Source: an uncultured Erysipelotrichaceae bacterium (lineage in GTDB: Bacteria; Bacillota_I; Bacilli_A; Erysipelotrichales; Erysipelotrichaceae). From it: a stretch of 64,000 nt of DNA. This document shows positions 28,301 through 36,253 of this stretch, one piece after another (the stretch's first letter is position 1; each line of letters begins with the position of its first letter). The stretch covers positions 1 through 64,000 of the forward strand of contig CAMQRS010000003.1 in assembly GCA_947036815.1 (NCBI GenBank). The letters run 5' to 3'. The position numbers were made by a program, and so were the translations under genes. Under the pieces are notes generated by a model, which saw only the letters and a program-made list of their open reading frames with translations, ran no database searches and had not been told where the DNA came from.

Positions 28301-28518
28301 ATAGTGCGGTACAGGAACAAGCAACAGATAGAGCTCATCGTATTGGTCAAAAAAGAGTAGTTAGTGTATATAAATTAATTATGCAAAATACAATAGAAGA
28401 AAAAATAATGGAATTACAACAACAGAAACAGCATTTAGCTGATCAAATTTTAGAAGGCGATGGCATTAGTAGCAGTTCTTTCTCGAAAGAGGAATTACTA
28501 GATCTATTGACATATTAA
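25321..28518 (+). CDS. SWIM zinc-finger SNF2-family DEAD/DEAH ATPase
   Basis: 1065 aa. The N terminus has a SWIM zinc-binding motif (CSCNAF...CKHC near residues 77-92). A long middle region matches the bacterial SNF2 helicase-associated domain. The C-terminal half is a Swi2/Snf2 motor: ILADDMGLGKTIQ near residue 630, the DEAQ box (IDEAQYIKNA), LTGTPVENKLSE, LRQICCDP, and AHRIGQ near residue 1010. Members translocate on double-stranded DNA or remodel DNA-bound complexes such as RNA polymerase; the specific role is unknown. The ATG at 25321 follows GATGAGG; a -10 TATAAT at 25299-25304 rules out the TTG at 25291. Confidence 0.92.
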   Translation: MKNLNQLKQSTHPIILKKGHNLFKEGYVFSFSSYHIFNETVIEASVRGSDSNFYDVSFTLEKNSGIVLKSECSCNAFHTYSGFCKHCVAVTLYYESKSNIRNEEADTNYMLKDLLDKNNNRLLTLIPYEYIGKVKIEPILVYDNHKAYMEFKIGIQQMYVIKDVFQLVDNFKFNKEHTYGKSLSFLHIIDVLDKQSLMYFSLIEKWCNEHEDQYYNFSATKSIEKRVPLNAEYMEHFLLSNKNNSILVEMNYTNRTYWNIKHDAYKPTIAIHEVNGGIELTTTDVIGGVKGMDSYILLKEGCVYFLSKQTLDPVYEFIDCILHATKSTMFISTTDIKKFVNYLLDDLKRVFNVEMNNFDTQPYIFNNPDFKVYLDLIDNNKIKLSAIAQYENISYSIFSEEDESKRNFIKENEFIKTIQPYINSYDEDYAALCIYEVDTIFEFMNEGLLLLHEKSQVYVSEAFKGIRIRKPSKTNVGVSITNDLLSMNVEIENITRDEMYEILCKYETKKRYYKLKNGSFVDIENSGFEQLIQMKNALKINDKQFLKDEIVLPKFRSLFLEATFDMYENLNVHRDGYYMDLIEGMQVSKKGTFEVSNLLNASLKKYQKTGYSWLKTLQKNGFGAILADDMGLGKTIQVIALLCSEYDNALLNRNTLIVTPASLTYNWKNELTKFAPALQVVLVEGDQKERMDLIKNHTNNTILITSYDLLKRDIEHYENEVFAIQVIDEAQYIKNANTIVSKAAKAIHANFKIALTGTPVENKLSEIWSIFDYLMPDYLHSSASFKQLFEIPIIKEEDPYALKQLQKMVTPFILRRKKKDVLKQLPDKIEENKIIPLELEQEKIYRAHVQKLRETIESSDEIQFKSTKIQVLSQLTKLRQICCDPSLLLEGYAKESGKMELCMQLIHTAIEGGHKVLLFSQFTSMLDIIQKRLSHEQISYYSLTGSTSKQKRAQLVDDFNGNDTSVFCISLKAGGTGLNLTSADIVIHFDPWWNSAVQEQATDRAHRIGQKRVVSVYKLIMQNTIEEKIMELQQQKQHLADQILEGDGISSSSFSKEELLDLLTY

Positions 28519-28552
28519 TTAATACTTACTATGGATAGTTGATAATAATGAG

Positions 28553-28577
28553 AAAGTGGAGCAATCCACTTTTTTAT
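28553..28577 (+). terminator. Terminator of the SNF2 gene
   Basis: AAAGTGGA / TCCACTTT stem with a GCAA tetraloop and T-run. Confidence 0.85.
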
Positions 28578-28660
28578 TATATGTAAGACAATTCAAAGAA
28601 GATATTGAATGTGGTAGAAATGCCATTAGTAGTTATTCATATTTTACTATTATACTTCAT

Positions 28661-28685
28661 AAAAAAAAGAGGTCTTATTGACCTC
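28661..28685 (-). terminator. Terminator of the MATE transporter gene
   Basis: On the minus strand, GAGGTC / GACCTC forms the stem with an AATAA loop region, followed by eight T. Confidence 0.82.
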
Positions 28686-28707
28686 AGAGTGATACTTACC
28701 TATACGT

Positions 28708-30090
28708 CTACTTTGTTGTTTTATTGTGAATGTCTAGTAGTGTTAATTCACGATTAATAAATATAAAGAAAATAAATGTAGAGATAGTTGCAGCTATATC
28801 GGCAACTGGTTCAGATACAAACACGGCAAATAAATGATCTTCAAATATCATTGGTAAGATAAAGATTAAAGGAATTAATATAATGATTTTTCTAAGACAA
28901 GCTAAGAATAAAGATATTTTTGATTTTCCTAACGCAACAAATACTTGCTGACATCCGATTTGGATTCCTAGTGCGAAGAATCCAGCAGTATAGATATGAA
29001 TAGCCCAAGTCGTGATTTGCGTTAATTCTGGATTTTGAGAGAATATTGAAATAAGCATTTGAGGATTCGTTTGGACTAATACAAAGAAACATAAGGTGAA
29101 TACGAAACAAGTTCCAATTTGAAGATAGATGGCTTGGCGGACACGATCTATTTTATTTGCTCCGTAGTTATATGAAATAATAGGTTGAGCACCCTGAGTA
29201 ATACCAATTAGAGGCATCATACAAAGTTGCATGATACTTGTAAGGATGGTCATTGCACCCACTGCTAAATCACCTCCATATTTCAGTAATGAAGTGTTAA
29301 AACATATGCTTAGTACACTCTCTGTTGATTGCATTACGAATGGAGAAATACCAAGTGCCATGATAGGAAGTAATATCTTAGGATCTATTTTCAAGTTTTT
29401 CTTTTTGATTTTCAATACAGATTTTTTAGAAGTTAAGAATTTAAGCACCCATAATGCTGAAACACCTTGTGAAATAATCGTAGCTAGAGCAGCACCTTGT
29501 ACGCCCATATCAAATACAAAGATGAATATAGGGTCTAATATAATGTTTAATATAGCTCCTATTAATACTGTACACATGCTATATTTAGAGAAACCTTGAG
29601 TGGTAATAAACATGTTTAATCCAAGTGATATTTGGACAAATATAGTTCCTATTGCGTAAATGTTTAAGTAGTCTAAAGCGTAGGGAATTGTATTTTCACT
29701 TGCACCAAATAACAATAGTAGGTCTTCTCCCCATAATAATAAGATAGAAGTTAAACAGATAGCAGTAATAATTAGGGCACTTACACAGTTTCCTAAGATT
29801 TGTTCTGCCTTATCATTGTTCTTCTTACCCATTTCAATAGCTGCTTTAGGAGCTCCGCCCATTCCGAATAGAGAACTAAATGCAGTTACTAGAATAATGA
29901 TAGGGAAACATAAACCAAGCCCTGTAAGAGCTTGTACTCCTACTTCAGGGATATGACCGATGTACATACGATCGATAATATTGTAAAGCATATTTACGAT
30001 TTGTGATATAACTGCGGGAAATGCTAATGCGAATAATAGTTTAGGGATACTGCCACTTCCTAAATCTTTCTTTTTAATAGTTTGACTCAA
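28708..30090 (-). CDS. MATE family efflux transporter
   Basis: 460 aa with about twelve hydrophobic segments in two similar halves, the multidrug/Na+-antiport MATE layout. The typical N terminus GSIPKLLFALAFPAVISQ is followed by MLYNIIDRMYIG near residue 40, and the second half contains QGAQPIISYNYGA near 280. It belongs to the DinF/NorM superfamily; the substrate is unknown. The start codon is TTG at 30088-30090 with GAGG 9 nt upstream; no nearby ATG fits. It is transcribed alone, divergent from the nitroreductase gene. Confidence 0.93.
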   Translation of the reverse strand: MSQTIKKKDLGSGSIPKLLFALAFPAVISQIVNMLYNIIDRMYIGHIPEVGVQALTGLGLCFPIIILVTAFSSLFGMGGAPKAAIEMGKKNNDKAEQILGNCVSALIITAICLTSILLLWGEDLLLLFGASENTIPYALDYLNIYAIGTIFVQISLGLNMFITTQGFSKYSMCTVLIGAILNIILDPIFIFVFDMGVQGAALATIISQGVSALWVLKFLTSKKSVLKIKKKNLKIDPKILLPIMALGISPFVMQSTESVLSICFNTSLLKYGGDLAVGAMTILTSIMQLCMMPLIGITQGAQPIISYNYGANKIDRVRQAIYLQIGTCFVFTLCFFVLVQTNPQMLISIFSQNPELTQITTWAIHIYTAGFFALGIQIGCQQVFVALGKSKISLFLACLRKIIILIPLIFILPMIFEDHLFAVFVSEPVADIAATISTFIFFIFINRELTLLDIHNKTTK

Positions 30091-30209
30091 TTTTTTATTC
30101 CTCGTTTTCTTTTAATACATAGAGTATTCTATGGTACATAAATGTATTTGTCAACTATGATTTCACTTGTAACTTTGGTATAATTATAAAGAAAACAGGA
30201 GACTTTATT

Positions 30210-30818
30210 ATGTCGATAGAAAGTAAAGCATTATTAAAAAAAGCATTAACAAGAAGAAGTACACGTGAATATATAACTCACGAAATTGATATGGAAGAAG
30301 TGAAAGATTGTATTATGATTGCATCTAGTGCACCCAATGGAGCAAATAAGCAACCTTGGTTTTATAGTGTTGTAGTTAATGAAACAATGAAACAAGAAAT
30401 TCGAAAACAAGCAGAGCAGGTAGAACAAAAATTTTATGATTCTATTATCACGAAAGATTGGCAAAAAGATTTAGATAAATTAAATGTCGATTGTCAAAAA
30501 CCATTCTTAACGCAAGCATCGTGCTTAATCGTTGTATTTAAAAAAATGTATACAGAGAAGAATGGGATTATTGATAAAAATTATTATGTGAATGAATCAA
30601 GTGGTATATCTATTGGCTTTTTAATACGGTCATTACATGAATTAGGATATCAAAGTCTTACGTATACACCAGCTCCAACAAAGTTCTTGACTAGCTTATT
30701 GAATCGTCCAAATGGAGAAGAGGCAGTAATGATTCTTGCGATAGGGAAGGGAAGTCCAAACTATCAATACCCAGATATTACGAAAAAAAGTTTTGATGAG
30801 GTTGCAGAAATAAAATAA
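30210..30818 (+). CDS. Nitroreductase family FMN-dependent oxidoreductase
   Basis: 202 aa. The N-terminal RRSTREYITHEIDMEEV and the SSAPNGANKQPWFYSVV segment are the FMN-binding signature, and the C-terminal half carries LTYTPAPTKFLTSLLNRP. Members reduce nitro groups, quinones or flavins with NAD(P)H; the physiological substrate cannot be read here. An extended -10 TGGTATAAT (30176-30184) and the RBS AGGAG lie upstream. It is a monocistronic unit ending at a bidirectional hairpin. Confidence 0.88.
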   Translation: MSIESKALLKKALTRRSTREYITHEIDMEEVKDCIMIASSAPNGANKQPWFYSVVVNETMKQEIRKQAEQVEQKFYDSIITKDWQKDLDKLNVDCQKPFLTQASCLIVVFKKMYTEKNGIIDKNYYVNESSGISIGFLIRSLHELGYQSLTYTPAPTKFLTSLLNRPNGEEAVMILAIGKGSPNYQYPDITKKSFDEVAEIK

Positions 30819-30841
30819 AAGACGCGTCAGCGTCTTTTATT
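30817..30841. terminator. Bidirectional terminator, nitroreductase / capA
   Basis: AAAAGACGC / GCGTCTTTT stem with a GTCA loop, flanked by AT-rich sequence on both sides. It overlaps the ends of both convergent genes. Confidence 0.82.
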
Positions 30842-32054
30842 TATCGGCTAGGATGAAATCTTCAGGTAGATATTCTTCATCAATTACATTGCTTATCATT
30901 TCATATATATAAGACATAGAAAATGTAGGGGTGTATTCAATTACTCCATGTGTAGATGCTAACTCTGGTGTGTAATCTGAATACATATAGTTAGTAACAT
31001 TAAATGAACCTTGTGTGTAATGAGTAATAATTGGTTTTAATTTACAAGAAACAATATCAATTTTATCTCCAGTCTTTTCTACAATAATATCCAACAAACC
31101 ACCTAACATACGATTTCCTTCATCTTGAGTTGATAGGAAGTTTCCAAGTGAATAGGCAACAATAGCCTCTTCTCCTTCAAGGTTAGTCAGTGTTTCAATA
31201 GGTTGTATAATATGAGGGTGATGTCCAATGATGATATCTGCACCGGCATCTACTAACGCTTGGGCATAACTTGTTTGAAATTCATTAGGTATCGTATTAT
31301 ATTCATCTCCCCAATGAATATTCACAACTACAACATCACTTATTTGATTCGCGGTAGTTACTTGATTTAAAAGAGCTTGTTGATTTTCTTCGGTATCAAT
31401 GACTTTAACAATGACTCCATAATTAGGGTCGATGGAAAATCCATTGACAAGTTGAGTAGCAGCCAAGAAAGAAAATGTAATGTCATTGCTTTCTATGATT
31501 GGGATATCATCATAGGCTTCTTCATTTAAGTAGGCACCCACAACGGTGAAATCATCATAACTTTGCAATAATTCAAGAGAGTTTTTTAATCCATTTGTAC
31601 CCTTATCAAACATATGGTTATTTGCGACAGAAATGACATCAAATCCAATCTCATTTAATTCATAAGCCAATTCAATTGGAGAATTAAACATGGGGTAATG
31701 CGATGGTTCTTGAGTGTTGTCCATGACGGTTTCTTGATTAATACTAGCGATATCAGCATCGAGTATATAAGGTGCAATATTTTGATAAGCTTCACTAAAG
31801 TCATAACTTCCATCAGTCGTATCTTGTTGAGCTTCCCAATAAATCCTTCCGTGTATCAGATTATCTCCCACTGCAATCATATGCGAACTAGTCGTTTTTT
31901 CAGGAGGAATAGTGTTATCTTTATTTATATTATCTAATGTTTCGCTGTCTTCATCACTTTTGTTTGTGAATAATTCAATGATTGAATCTGTATAGAAAAA
32001 GGTAAGGCAGAAGATGATAGTAAGTAAGAATGCAAGTATTTTCTTTTTTAACAT
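30837..32054 (-). CDS. CapA family protein (poly-gamma-glutamate capsule type, metallophosphatase-like)
   Basis: 405 aa with an N-terminal membrane anchor (LAFLLTIIFCLTFFY) and an extracellular CapA/PgsA domain. Conserved motifs are MIAVGDNLIHGR, INQETVM, VISVANNHMFDKG, VNIHWGDEY and GADIIIGHHPHIIQP, so the metal-binding set looks complete. In capsule-forming Bacillus, CapA belongs to poly-gamma-glutamate synthesis or transport, but many Bacillota have lone copies of unknown role. No capB or capC is nearby. The start at 32054 is set by CGAGG upstream; a longer open frame to 32246 has no RBS and would cross the next promoter. Confidence 0.88.
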   Translation of the reverse strand: MLKKKILAFLLTIIFCLTFFYTDSIIELFTNKSDEDSETLDNINKDNTIPPEKTTSSHMIAVGDNLIHGRIYWEAQQDTTDGSYDFSEAYQNIAPYILDADIASINQETVMDNTQEPSHYPMFNSPIELAYELNEIGFDVISVANNHMFDKGTNGLKNSLELLQSYDDFTVVGAYLNEEAYDDIPIIESNDITFSFLAATQLVNGFSIDPNYGVIVKVIDTEENQQALLNQVTTANQISDVVVVNIHWGDEYNTIPNEFQTSYAQALVDAGADIIIGHHPHIIQPIETLTNLEGEEAIVAYSLGNFLSTQDEGNRMLGGLLDIIVEKTGDKIDIVSCKLKPIITHYTQGSFNVTNYMYSDYTPELASTHGVIEYTPTFSMSYIYEMISNVIDEEYLPEDFILADK

Positions 32055-32210
32055 AAAAGAACCTCGTTTCGTTTTTATAATTATAACATAAGGATAAATG
32101 AATAAATTGAGAGATACGCATATATTCGCTGAGATAAAGGAAGAGAAATAAGGAAGAAGCATGAATAATAGCTGAATTTGTATGTATCTACTATAAAATG
32201 ATACGATGTA

Positions 32211-32240
32211 TTGAAAATACAAAGAAAATAATGGTATAAT
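32211..32240 (+). promoter_or_regulatory. Sigma-A promoter of yrzB-mltG
   Basis: TTGAAA at 32211-32216 and TATAAT at 32235-32240 with an 18-nt spacer, plus TGG for an extended -10. A strong match. Confidence 0.75.
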
Positions 32241-32268
32241 ACTCATGCTGTATGGAGGGCGTATTACA

Positions 32269-32514
32269 ATGGAAAATAAATTAATGTATGTAGAAGATCA
32301 AGATGGAAAAGAAGTAGAAATGGAAATTCTATTCACATTTGATAAAGAAGAAAAAAAATATGTAGTATTTAGAAAAAACGAAGACGAAAGTGAAGAAATA
32401 TTTGCTAGTTGTTACGATGACGAAGGAAATTTATCTCCGATTGATTCTGGTGAAGAATGGGCAATGATTGAAGAAGTATTAGGTGCGTTTATTGAGGATG
32501 GCGAAAGTGAATAA
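32269..32514 (+). CDS. yrzB: DUF1292 family protein (YrzB-like)
   Basis: Small acidic cytoplasmic protein of 81 aa with the DUF1292 pattern: VEMEILFTFDKEEKKYVVF followed by acidic residues and EEWAMIEEVLGAFIE. Its function is unknown in all Bacillota. The start at 32269 follows GGAGGG. In Bacillus it lies directly after ruvX and before mltG. Here the yrzB-mltG pair is kept together but separated from alaS-ireB-ruvX by about 24 kb, so the locus has been split. Confidence 0.85.
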   Translation: MENKLMYVEDQDGKEVEMEILFTFDKEEKKYVVFRKNEDESEEIFASCYDDEGNLSPIDSGEEWAMIEEVLGAFIEDGESE

Positions 32515-33586
32515 CTTGAGCAAAAACTCAATTCAACTAACAAAAAAAAGAATGATTATCGCAAGTATACTTGTGGCAATCATAATAGGGCTTTCGGGTT
32601 CCTATTTTTTATATAAAGGACAAATAGGGCCGATTAGTGAAACTAGTGAAATCTATATGTTTGAAGTTGTTGAAGGAGACACATTATCATCTATTGCAGT
32701 TCGATTAGAAGATGCTGAGGTAATAAAAAGTGCAACATTTACAGAAATTAGTGCGAAAATAAATGGCGTTGAAGGGTTTATTGTAGGATTGTATAAACTT
32801 GATAAAAGTTGGGACTCACTAGATGTGTTAACGTATTTATGTAACCAAGAAAATGTGGAATCAACATCAGTCATGCTTACCTTTAGAGAAGGTATGTGGG
32901 CAAAAGACATTGCTGCACAATTAGATCCCTATTTTGATTATACAACGCAAGAAATCATTGATTTTTGGAATGATAACACGTTTTTAACAACGGTAATTGC
33001 CAAATATGATTTCTTGGATGAAAGTATTTTGGATGAGCGTTATGAAGTGAAACTAGAAGGGTACTTATTCCCTGAAACATATATGTTTGACTACGATATG
33101 ACATTAGAAGAAATAACATATGTATTCTTAGACCAATTTGAAGTGGTGTATGAAGAACTTGCTAGCCAAGTAGAAGAAAGTCAATTTAGCATCCATGAAT
33201 GGGTGAACTTAGCATCTATTGTACAATATGAATCAGCATCTACAACAGATATGCAAAATATTTCAAAAGTATTTTTAAATAGACTAGATATCGATATGAA
33301 ATTACAATCTAGTGTTACCGTATGTTATGCTTTATATGAATTTGATTCATGGGAGCAATGTGAAAGTGAATACGATTATGTTTCACCTTACAATACATAT
33401 CTATATAATGGGTTGCCAATAGGACCGATATTAAATCCTGGATTTGAGGCATTAAATGCGGTATTAAATCCTATTGATAATGATTACTTATTCTTCCTAG
33501 CAGATGTATATGGAGATGGTGCAGTTTACTATTCATATACATTTGAAGAACATTTGGAAAAACAAAAACAATATTTAGGCTATTAA
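32498..33586 (+). CDS. mltG: Endolytic murein transglycosylase MltG
   Basis: 362 aa. One transmembrane helix near the N terminus (MIIASILVAIIIGLSGSYFL), a LysM-like segment (VEGDTLSSIAVRLEDAEVI), and the YceG catalytic domain. Near residue 245 ASIVQYES contains the catalytic Glu, and a C-terminal YNTYLYNGLPIGPILNPG motif follows. It cleaves nascent peptidoglycan strands and helps set glycan length. The start is uncertain. ATG 32498 overlaps the yrzB end, with AGGTG rather far upstream; GTG 32507 is better spaced from GAGG (32494-32497). Confidence 0.93.
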   Translation: MAKVNNLSKNSIQLTKKRMIIASILVAIIIGLSGSYFLYKGQIGPISETSEIYMFEVVEGDTLSSIAVRLEDAEVIKSATFTEISAKINGVEGFIVGLYKLDKSWDSLDVLTYLCNQENVESTSVMLTFREGMWAKDIAAQLDPYFDYTTQEIIDFWNDNTFLTTVIAKYDFLDESILDERYEVKLEGYLFPETYMFDYDMTLEEITYVFLDQFEVVYEELASQVEESQFSIHEWVNLASIVQYESASTTDMQNISKVFLNRLDIDMKLQSSVTVCYALYEFDSWEQCESEYDYVSPYNTYLYNGLPIGPILNPGFEALNAVLNPIDNDYLFFLADVYGDGAVYYSYTFEEHLEKQKQYLGY

Positions 33587-33608
33587 GATAGTATAGTGGC
33601 GTTTATTA

Positions 33609-33617
33609 TGCTATAAT
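33609..33617 (+). promoter_or_regulatory. Extended -10 promoter of greA
   Basis: TGCTATAAT, 27 nt before the greA start, with no clear -35. Confidence 0.6.
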
Positions 33618-33643
33618 ACAAACACAAAAAAGGAGTGACTAAA

Positions 33644-34120
33644 ATGAGCGAAAAAGTATATGTAACTCAAGAGGGTTTAGAGGAAATTAAAAAAGAACTA
33701 CATCGTTTAGTGCATGAAGAAAGAAGTGTCTATATTGTTGAACTTCAAGAAGCAAGAGCACAAGGGGATTTAAGTGAAAATGCAGATTATGATGCAGCTA
33801 GAGACCACCAAGCGAGAGTGGAAGCTAGAATTACTGAATTAGAAAATATGATTATGCAAGCTGAAATAATCACAACTTCAGCAGCAAAAGGGAATAGCAA
33901 AGTTGTATTCTTAGGAAGTACAGTTGAAATATTAGATATCGATAGTAATGAAACTGAAACTTATACAATTGTAGGTTCAGTTGAATCGGATCCATTTAAT
34001 GGAAAATTATCGAATGCAACACCTTTAGCGCAAGCTATTTTAGATGAAAAAGTTGGTACTACTGTAAAAGTAACTGGTATAAAACTTCCTTACGAAGTAA
34101 AAATAATGTCTATAAAATAA
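33644..34120 (+). CDS. greA: Transcription elongation factor GreA
   Basis: 158 aa. The N-terminal coiled coil carries the acidic tip ARAQGDLSENADYDAARDHQ near residues 38-57, and the C-terminal FKBP-like domain contains TYTIVGSVESDPFNGKLSN. It rescues backtracked RNA polymerase by stimulating transcript cleavage. The ATG at 33644 is spaced 8 nt from AAAGGAG; a GTG at 33635 lies within the RBS and is rejected. The gene has its own promoter and terminator and follows mltG, as in many Bacillota. Confidence 0.97.
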   Translation: MSEKVYVTQEGLEEIKKELHRLVHEERSVYIVELQEARAQGDLSENADYDAARDHQARVEARITELENMIMQAEIITTSAAKGNSKVVFLGSTVEILDIDSNETETYTIVGSVESDPFNGKLSNATPLAQAILDEKVGTTVKVTGIKLPYEVKIMSIK

Positions 34121-34140
34121 GCTCTTAGGAGCTTTTTTTT
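34119..34140 (+). terminator. Terminator of greA
   Basis: AAGCTC / GAGCTT stem with a TTAG loop and eight T. Confidence 0.82.
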
Positions 34141-34204
34141 GTATTTATATGCTATCCTACTTTATTTAAAAGAAAATTATGCTAAAATGACTAGAGGTGA
34201 TTAT

Positions 34205-34960
34205 ATGAAATTAGTATCTTGGAATGTAAACGGAATAAGAGCTTGTGTAAATAAAGGATTTTATGAATATTTTGAGCGAGTGGATGCAGATGTGTTTTGT
34301 ATTCAAGAATCAAAAATGCAAGAAGGTCAATTAGAACTGATAACGCCGTATCATTATCAGTATTTCAATAGTGCAGAAAAAAAAGGATATTCTGGTGTTA
34401 TCATTTTTAGTAAAGTGAAACCGATGAATGTGATATATGATATTGAGGTAGAAGCGCATTCTCATGAAGGTAGAGTAGTTACGTTGGAGTTTGAACAATA
34501 TTACTTTGTTGGTGTATATACGCCAAATGCTCAAGAAAAATTAAAACGAATTGAATATCGTTTGCAATGGGAACAGGACTTCAATACCTATGTTGCAAAT
34601 TTAAAAACAAAAAAACCAGTCGTGATATGTGGTGATTTAAATGTAGCGCATACAGCGATAGATTTGAAAAATCCGAGTTCAAATAAAAATAACCCCGGGT
34701 TTTCTCAACAAGAACGTGATGCATTCACAAGTTTGTTAGAAAGTGGATTTATTGATACTTATCGATATTTATATCCTGATCAAATTGGTTCGTATAGTTG
34801 GTGGAGTTATCGCTTTAATGCAAGAACCAATAATACAGGTTGGAGAATTGATTACTTTTTAGTATCAAATGAACTTGAAGATAACATTGTTGCTGCAAGT
34901 ATTGATAGTGAAATCTTAGGTAGTGATCATTGTCCGGTCGTATTGGAGTTAAGTCTATGA
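34205..34960 (+). CDS. exoA: Exodeoxyribonuclease III / AP endonuclease (ExoA/Xth)
   Basis: 251 aa of the endonuclease/exonuclease/phosphatase fold. Motifs in order: KLVSWNVNGIRACV, CIQESKMQ (metal-binding Glu), GVYTPNAQ, VVICGDLNVAHTAIDL (catalytic Asp/Asn), YSWWSYRFNARTNNTGWRID, and the terminal GSDHCPVVLEL. It acts on abasic sites in base excision repair, complementing the class II endonuclease IV at 57.4 kb. The start at 34205 follows AGAGGTGA; TGCTAAAAT at 34180-34188 is a likely extended -10. The stop overlaps the next gene's ATG. Confidence 0.96.
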   Translation: MKLVSWNVNGIRACVNKGFYEYFERVDADVFCIQESKMQEGQLELITPYHYQYFNSAEKKGYSGVIIFSKVKPMNVIYDIEVEAHSHEGRVVTLEFEQYYFVGVYTPNAQEKLKRIEYRLQWEQDFNTYVANLKTKKPVVICGDLNVAHTAIDLKNPSSNKNNPGFSQQERDAFTSLLESGFIDTYRYLYPDQIGSYSWWSYRFNARTNNTGWRIDYFLVSNELEDNIVAASIDSEILGSDHCPVVLELSL

Positions 34961-35622
34961 GGTTTATCCAACACTTAGATAATATAAAAGGATGTATTTT
35001 TGATTTAGATGGTACACTACTAGATTCGATGAGTGTCTGGCAAGAAGTGGATCGTAAATATTTAAAAAAATTCAGCATTGAATTTAAACCTGAATATTCT
35101 GATGAAATAAAAAAAATAACTTTTGATGAAAATGCCACATACTTTATTAATAAATTTAATCTTGATTTAAGTGAAGAACAAATAAAAGCGGACTGGTACA
35201 CGATGGTTGAAGAGGAATATGCACAACATATCCCAATGAAAAAGGGAGCATTAGCATTGCTAGAGCATATGCATTCGTTACAAATACCGATGTGTATAGC
35301 AACGAGTTGTCATAAACCTCATGCGCTACTAGCGTTGAAACGATTAGGTATTGATAAGTACTTTGATTTTATATTCACATGTAAAGAATTAAATACCAAT
35401 AAACATTGCTCGGATATCTTTTTAACTTGTGCAGAAAAGTTTGAGATTCTTCCAACAGAGTGTATGGTTGTTGAAGATTTATTTGTTGCATTACAAGTAT
35501 GTCATAAAGAAGGATTTGTCTGTGTAGGAGTTCATGACCAATTAAGTGCTCATGAACGAGAAGATATCAGGGAAGTAGTCGATTATTATATAGAAGATTT
35601 TGAAACATTATTACATGATTAG
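34957..35622 (+). CDS. HAD-superfamily phosphatase (beta-phosphoglucomutase-like subfamily)
   Basis: 221 aa. Motif I DLDGTLLDSM has the nucleophile Asp near residue 15, the helical cap spans roughly residues 25-85, motif II is CIATSC, and motif III/IV is VVEDLFVAL. The usual IV motif EDSxxG reads EDLFVAL, slightly unusual. Possible activities are sugar-phosphate phosphatase or mutase; the sequence does not decide. ATG 34957 overlaps the exoA stop (ATGA), and GGAG is 8 nt upstream, so it is co-translated with exoA. Confidence 0.85.
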   Translation: MRFIQHLDNIKGCIFDLDGTLLDSMSVWQEVDRKYLKKFSIEFKPEYSDEIKKITFDENATYFINKFNLDLSEEQIKADWYTMVEEEYAQHIPMKKGALALLEHMHSLQIPMCIATSCHKPHALLALKRLGIDKYFDFIFTCKELNTNKHCSDIFLTCAEKFEILPTECMVVEDLFVALQVCHKEGFVCVGVHDQLSAHEREDIREVVDYYIEDFETLLHD

Positions 35623-35668
35623 GGATATGCATGTAGTGTGTAAATATATGGATAGAGAGGAGTAATCT

Positions 35669-36247
35669 ATGATTGCTTATATAAAAGGAAAAGTTCATTC
35701 ATACAGTAAAAATAGTGCGATTGTTGATAATCACGGCATTGGATATCGAATTCATATGTCTAACCCTTCATGTTTAATATTAAATGAAGAAATCACAATC
35801 TACACCTATCAACAAATTAGAGAAGACGCGCATACCTTATATGGATTTGTGAATATGGAAGATCATGATTTGTTTTTGCGCTTAATCAGTGTAAAAGGAA
35901 TAGGTGCTAAAATTGCAATGCAAGCATTAAGCGCAAGTAGTAGTGCGAATATTATTAACGCCATTGAAAACAACAATGCAACTGAATTAAAAAAATTACC
36001 TGGAATAGGACCTAAAGCAGCTTCACAGATAGTGCTTGATTTAAAAGGTAAATTAGTAGAAAGTGACACTATAGATAATACAATGGATATGGAGTTACAA
36101 GATGCATTAGAAGCGCTTAAATCACTTGGATATAAAAATAATGAAGTATTGAGTGTAAAAAAAGAACTGCAATCTCAAACAGGTAAAACATGTGATGAAT
36201 ATGTACGATTAGGGTTGTCATTATTAATTAAAAGGAAAGGACTGTAA
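35669..36247 (+). CDS. ruvA: Holliday junction branch migration protein RuvA
   Basis: 192 aa. The N-terminal OB domain is MIAYIKGKVHSYSKNSAIV. Two helix-hairpin-helix motifs follow, LISVKGIGAKIAMQAL and LKKLPGIGPKAASQIVLDLK. The C-terminal three-helix domain (LQDALEALKSLGYKNNEVL) contacts RuvB. It binds four-way junctions as a tetramer and loads RuvB. A GAGAGGAG ribosome-binding site lies upstream, and ruvB begins 6 nt after the stop. A resolvase gene ruvC is absent, as expected for Bacillota, which use RecU. Confidence 0.97.
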   Translation: MIAYIKGKVHSYSKNSAIVDNHGIGYRIHMSNPSCLILNEEITIYTYQQIREDAHTLYGFVNMEDHDLFLRLISVKGIGAKIAMQALSASSSANIINAIENNNATELKKLPGIGPKAASQIVLDLKGKLVESDTIDNTMDMELQDALEALKSLGYKNNEVLSVKKELQSQTGKTCDEYVRLGLSLLIKRKGL

Positions 36248-36253
36248 TCAGCT

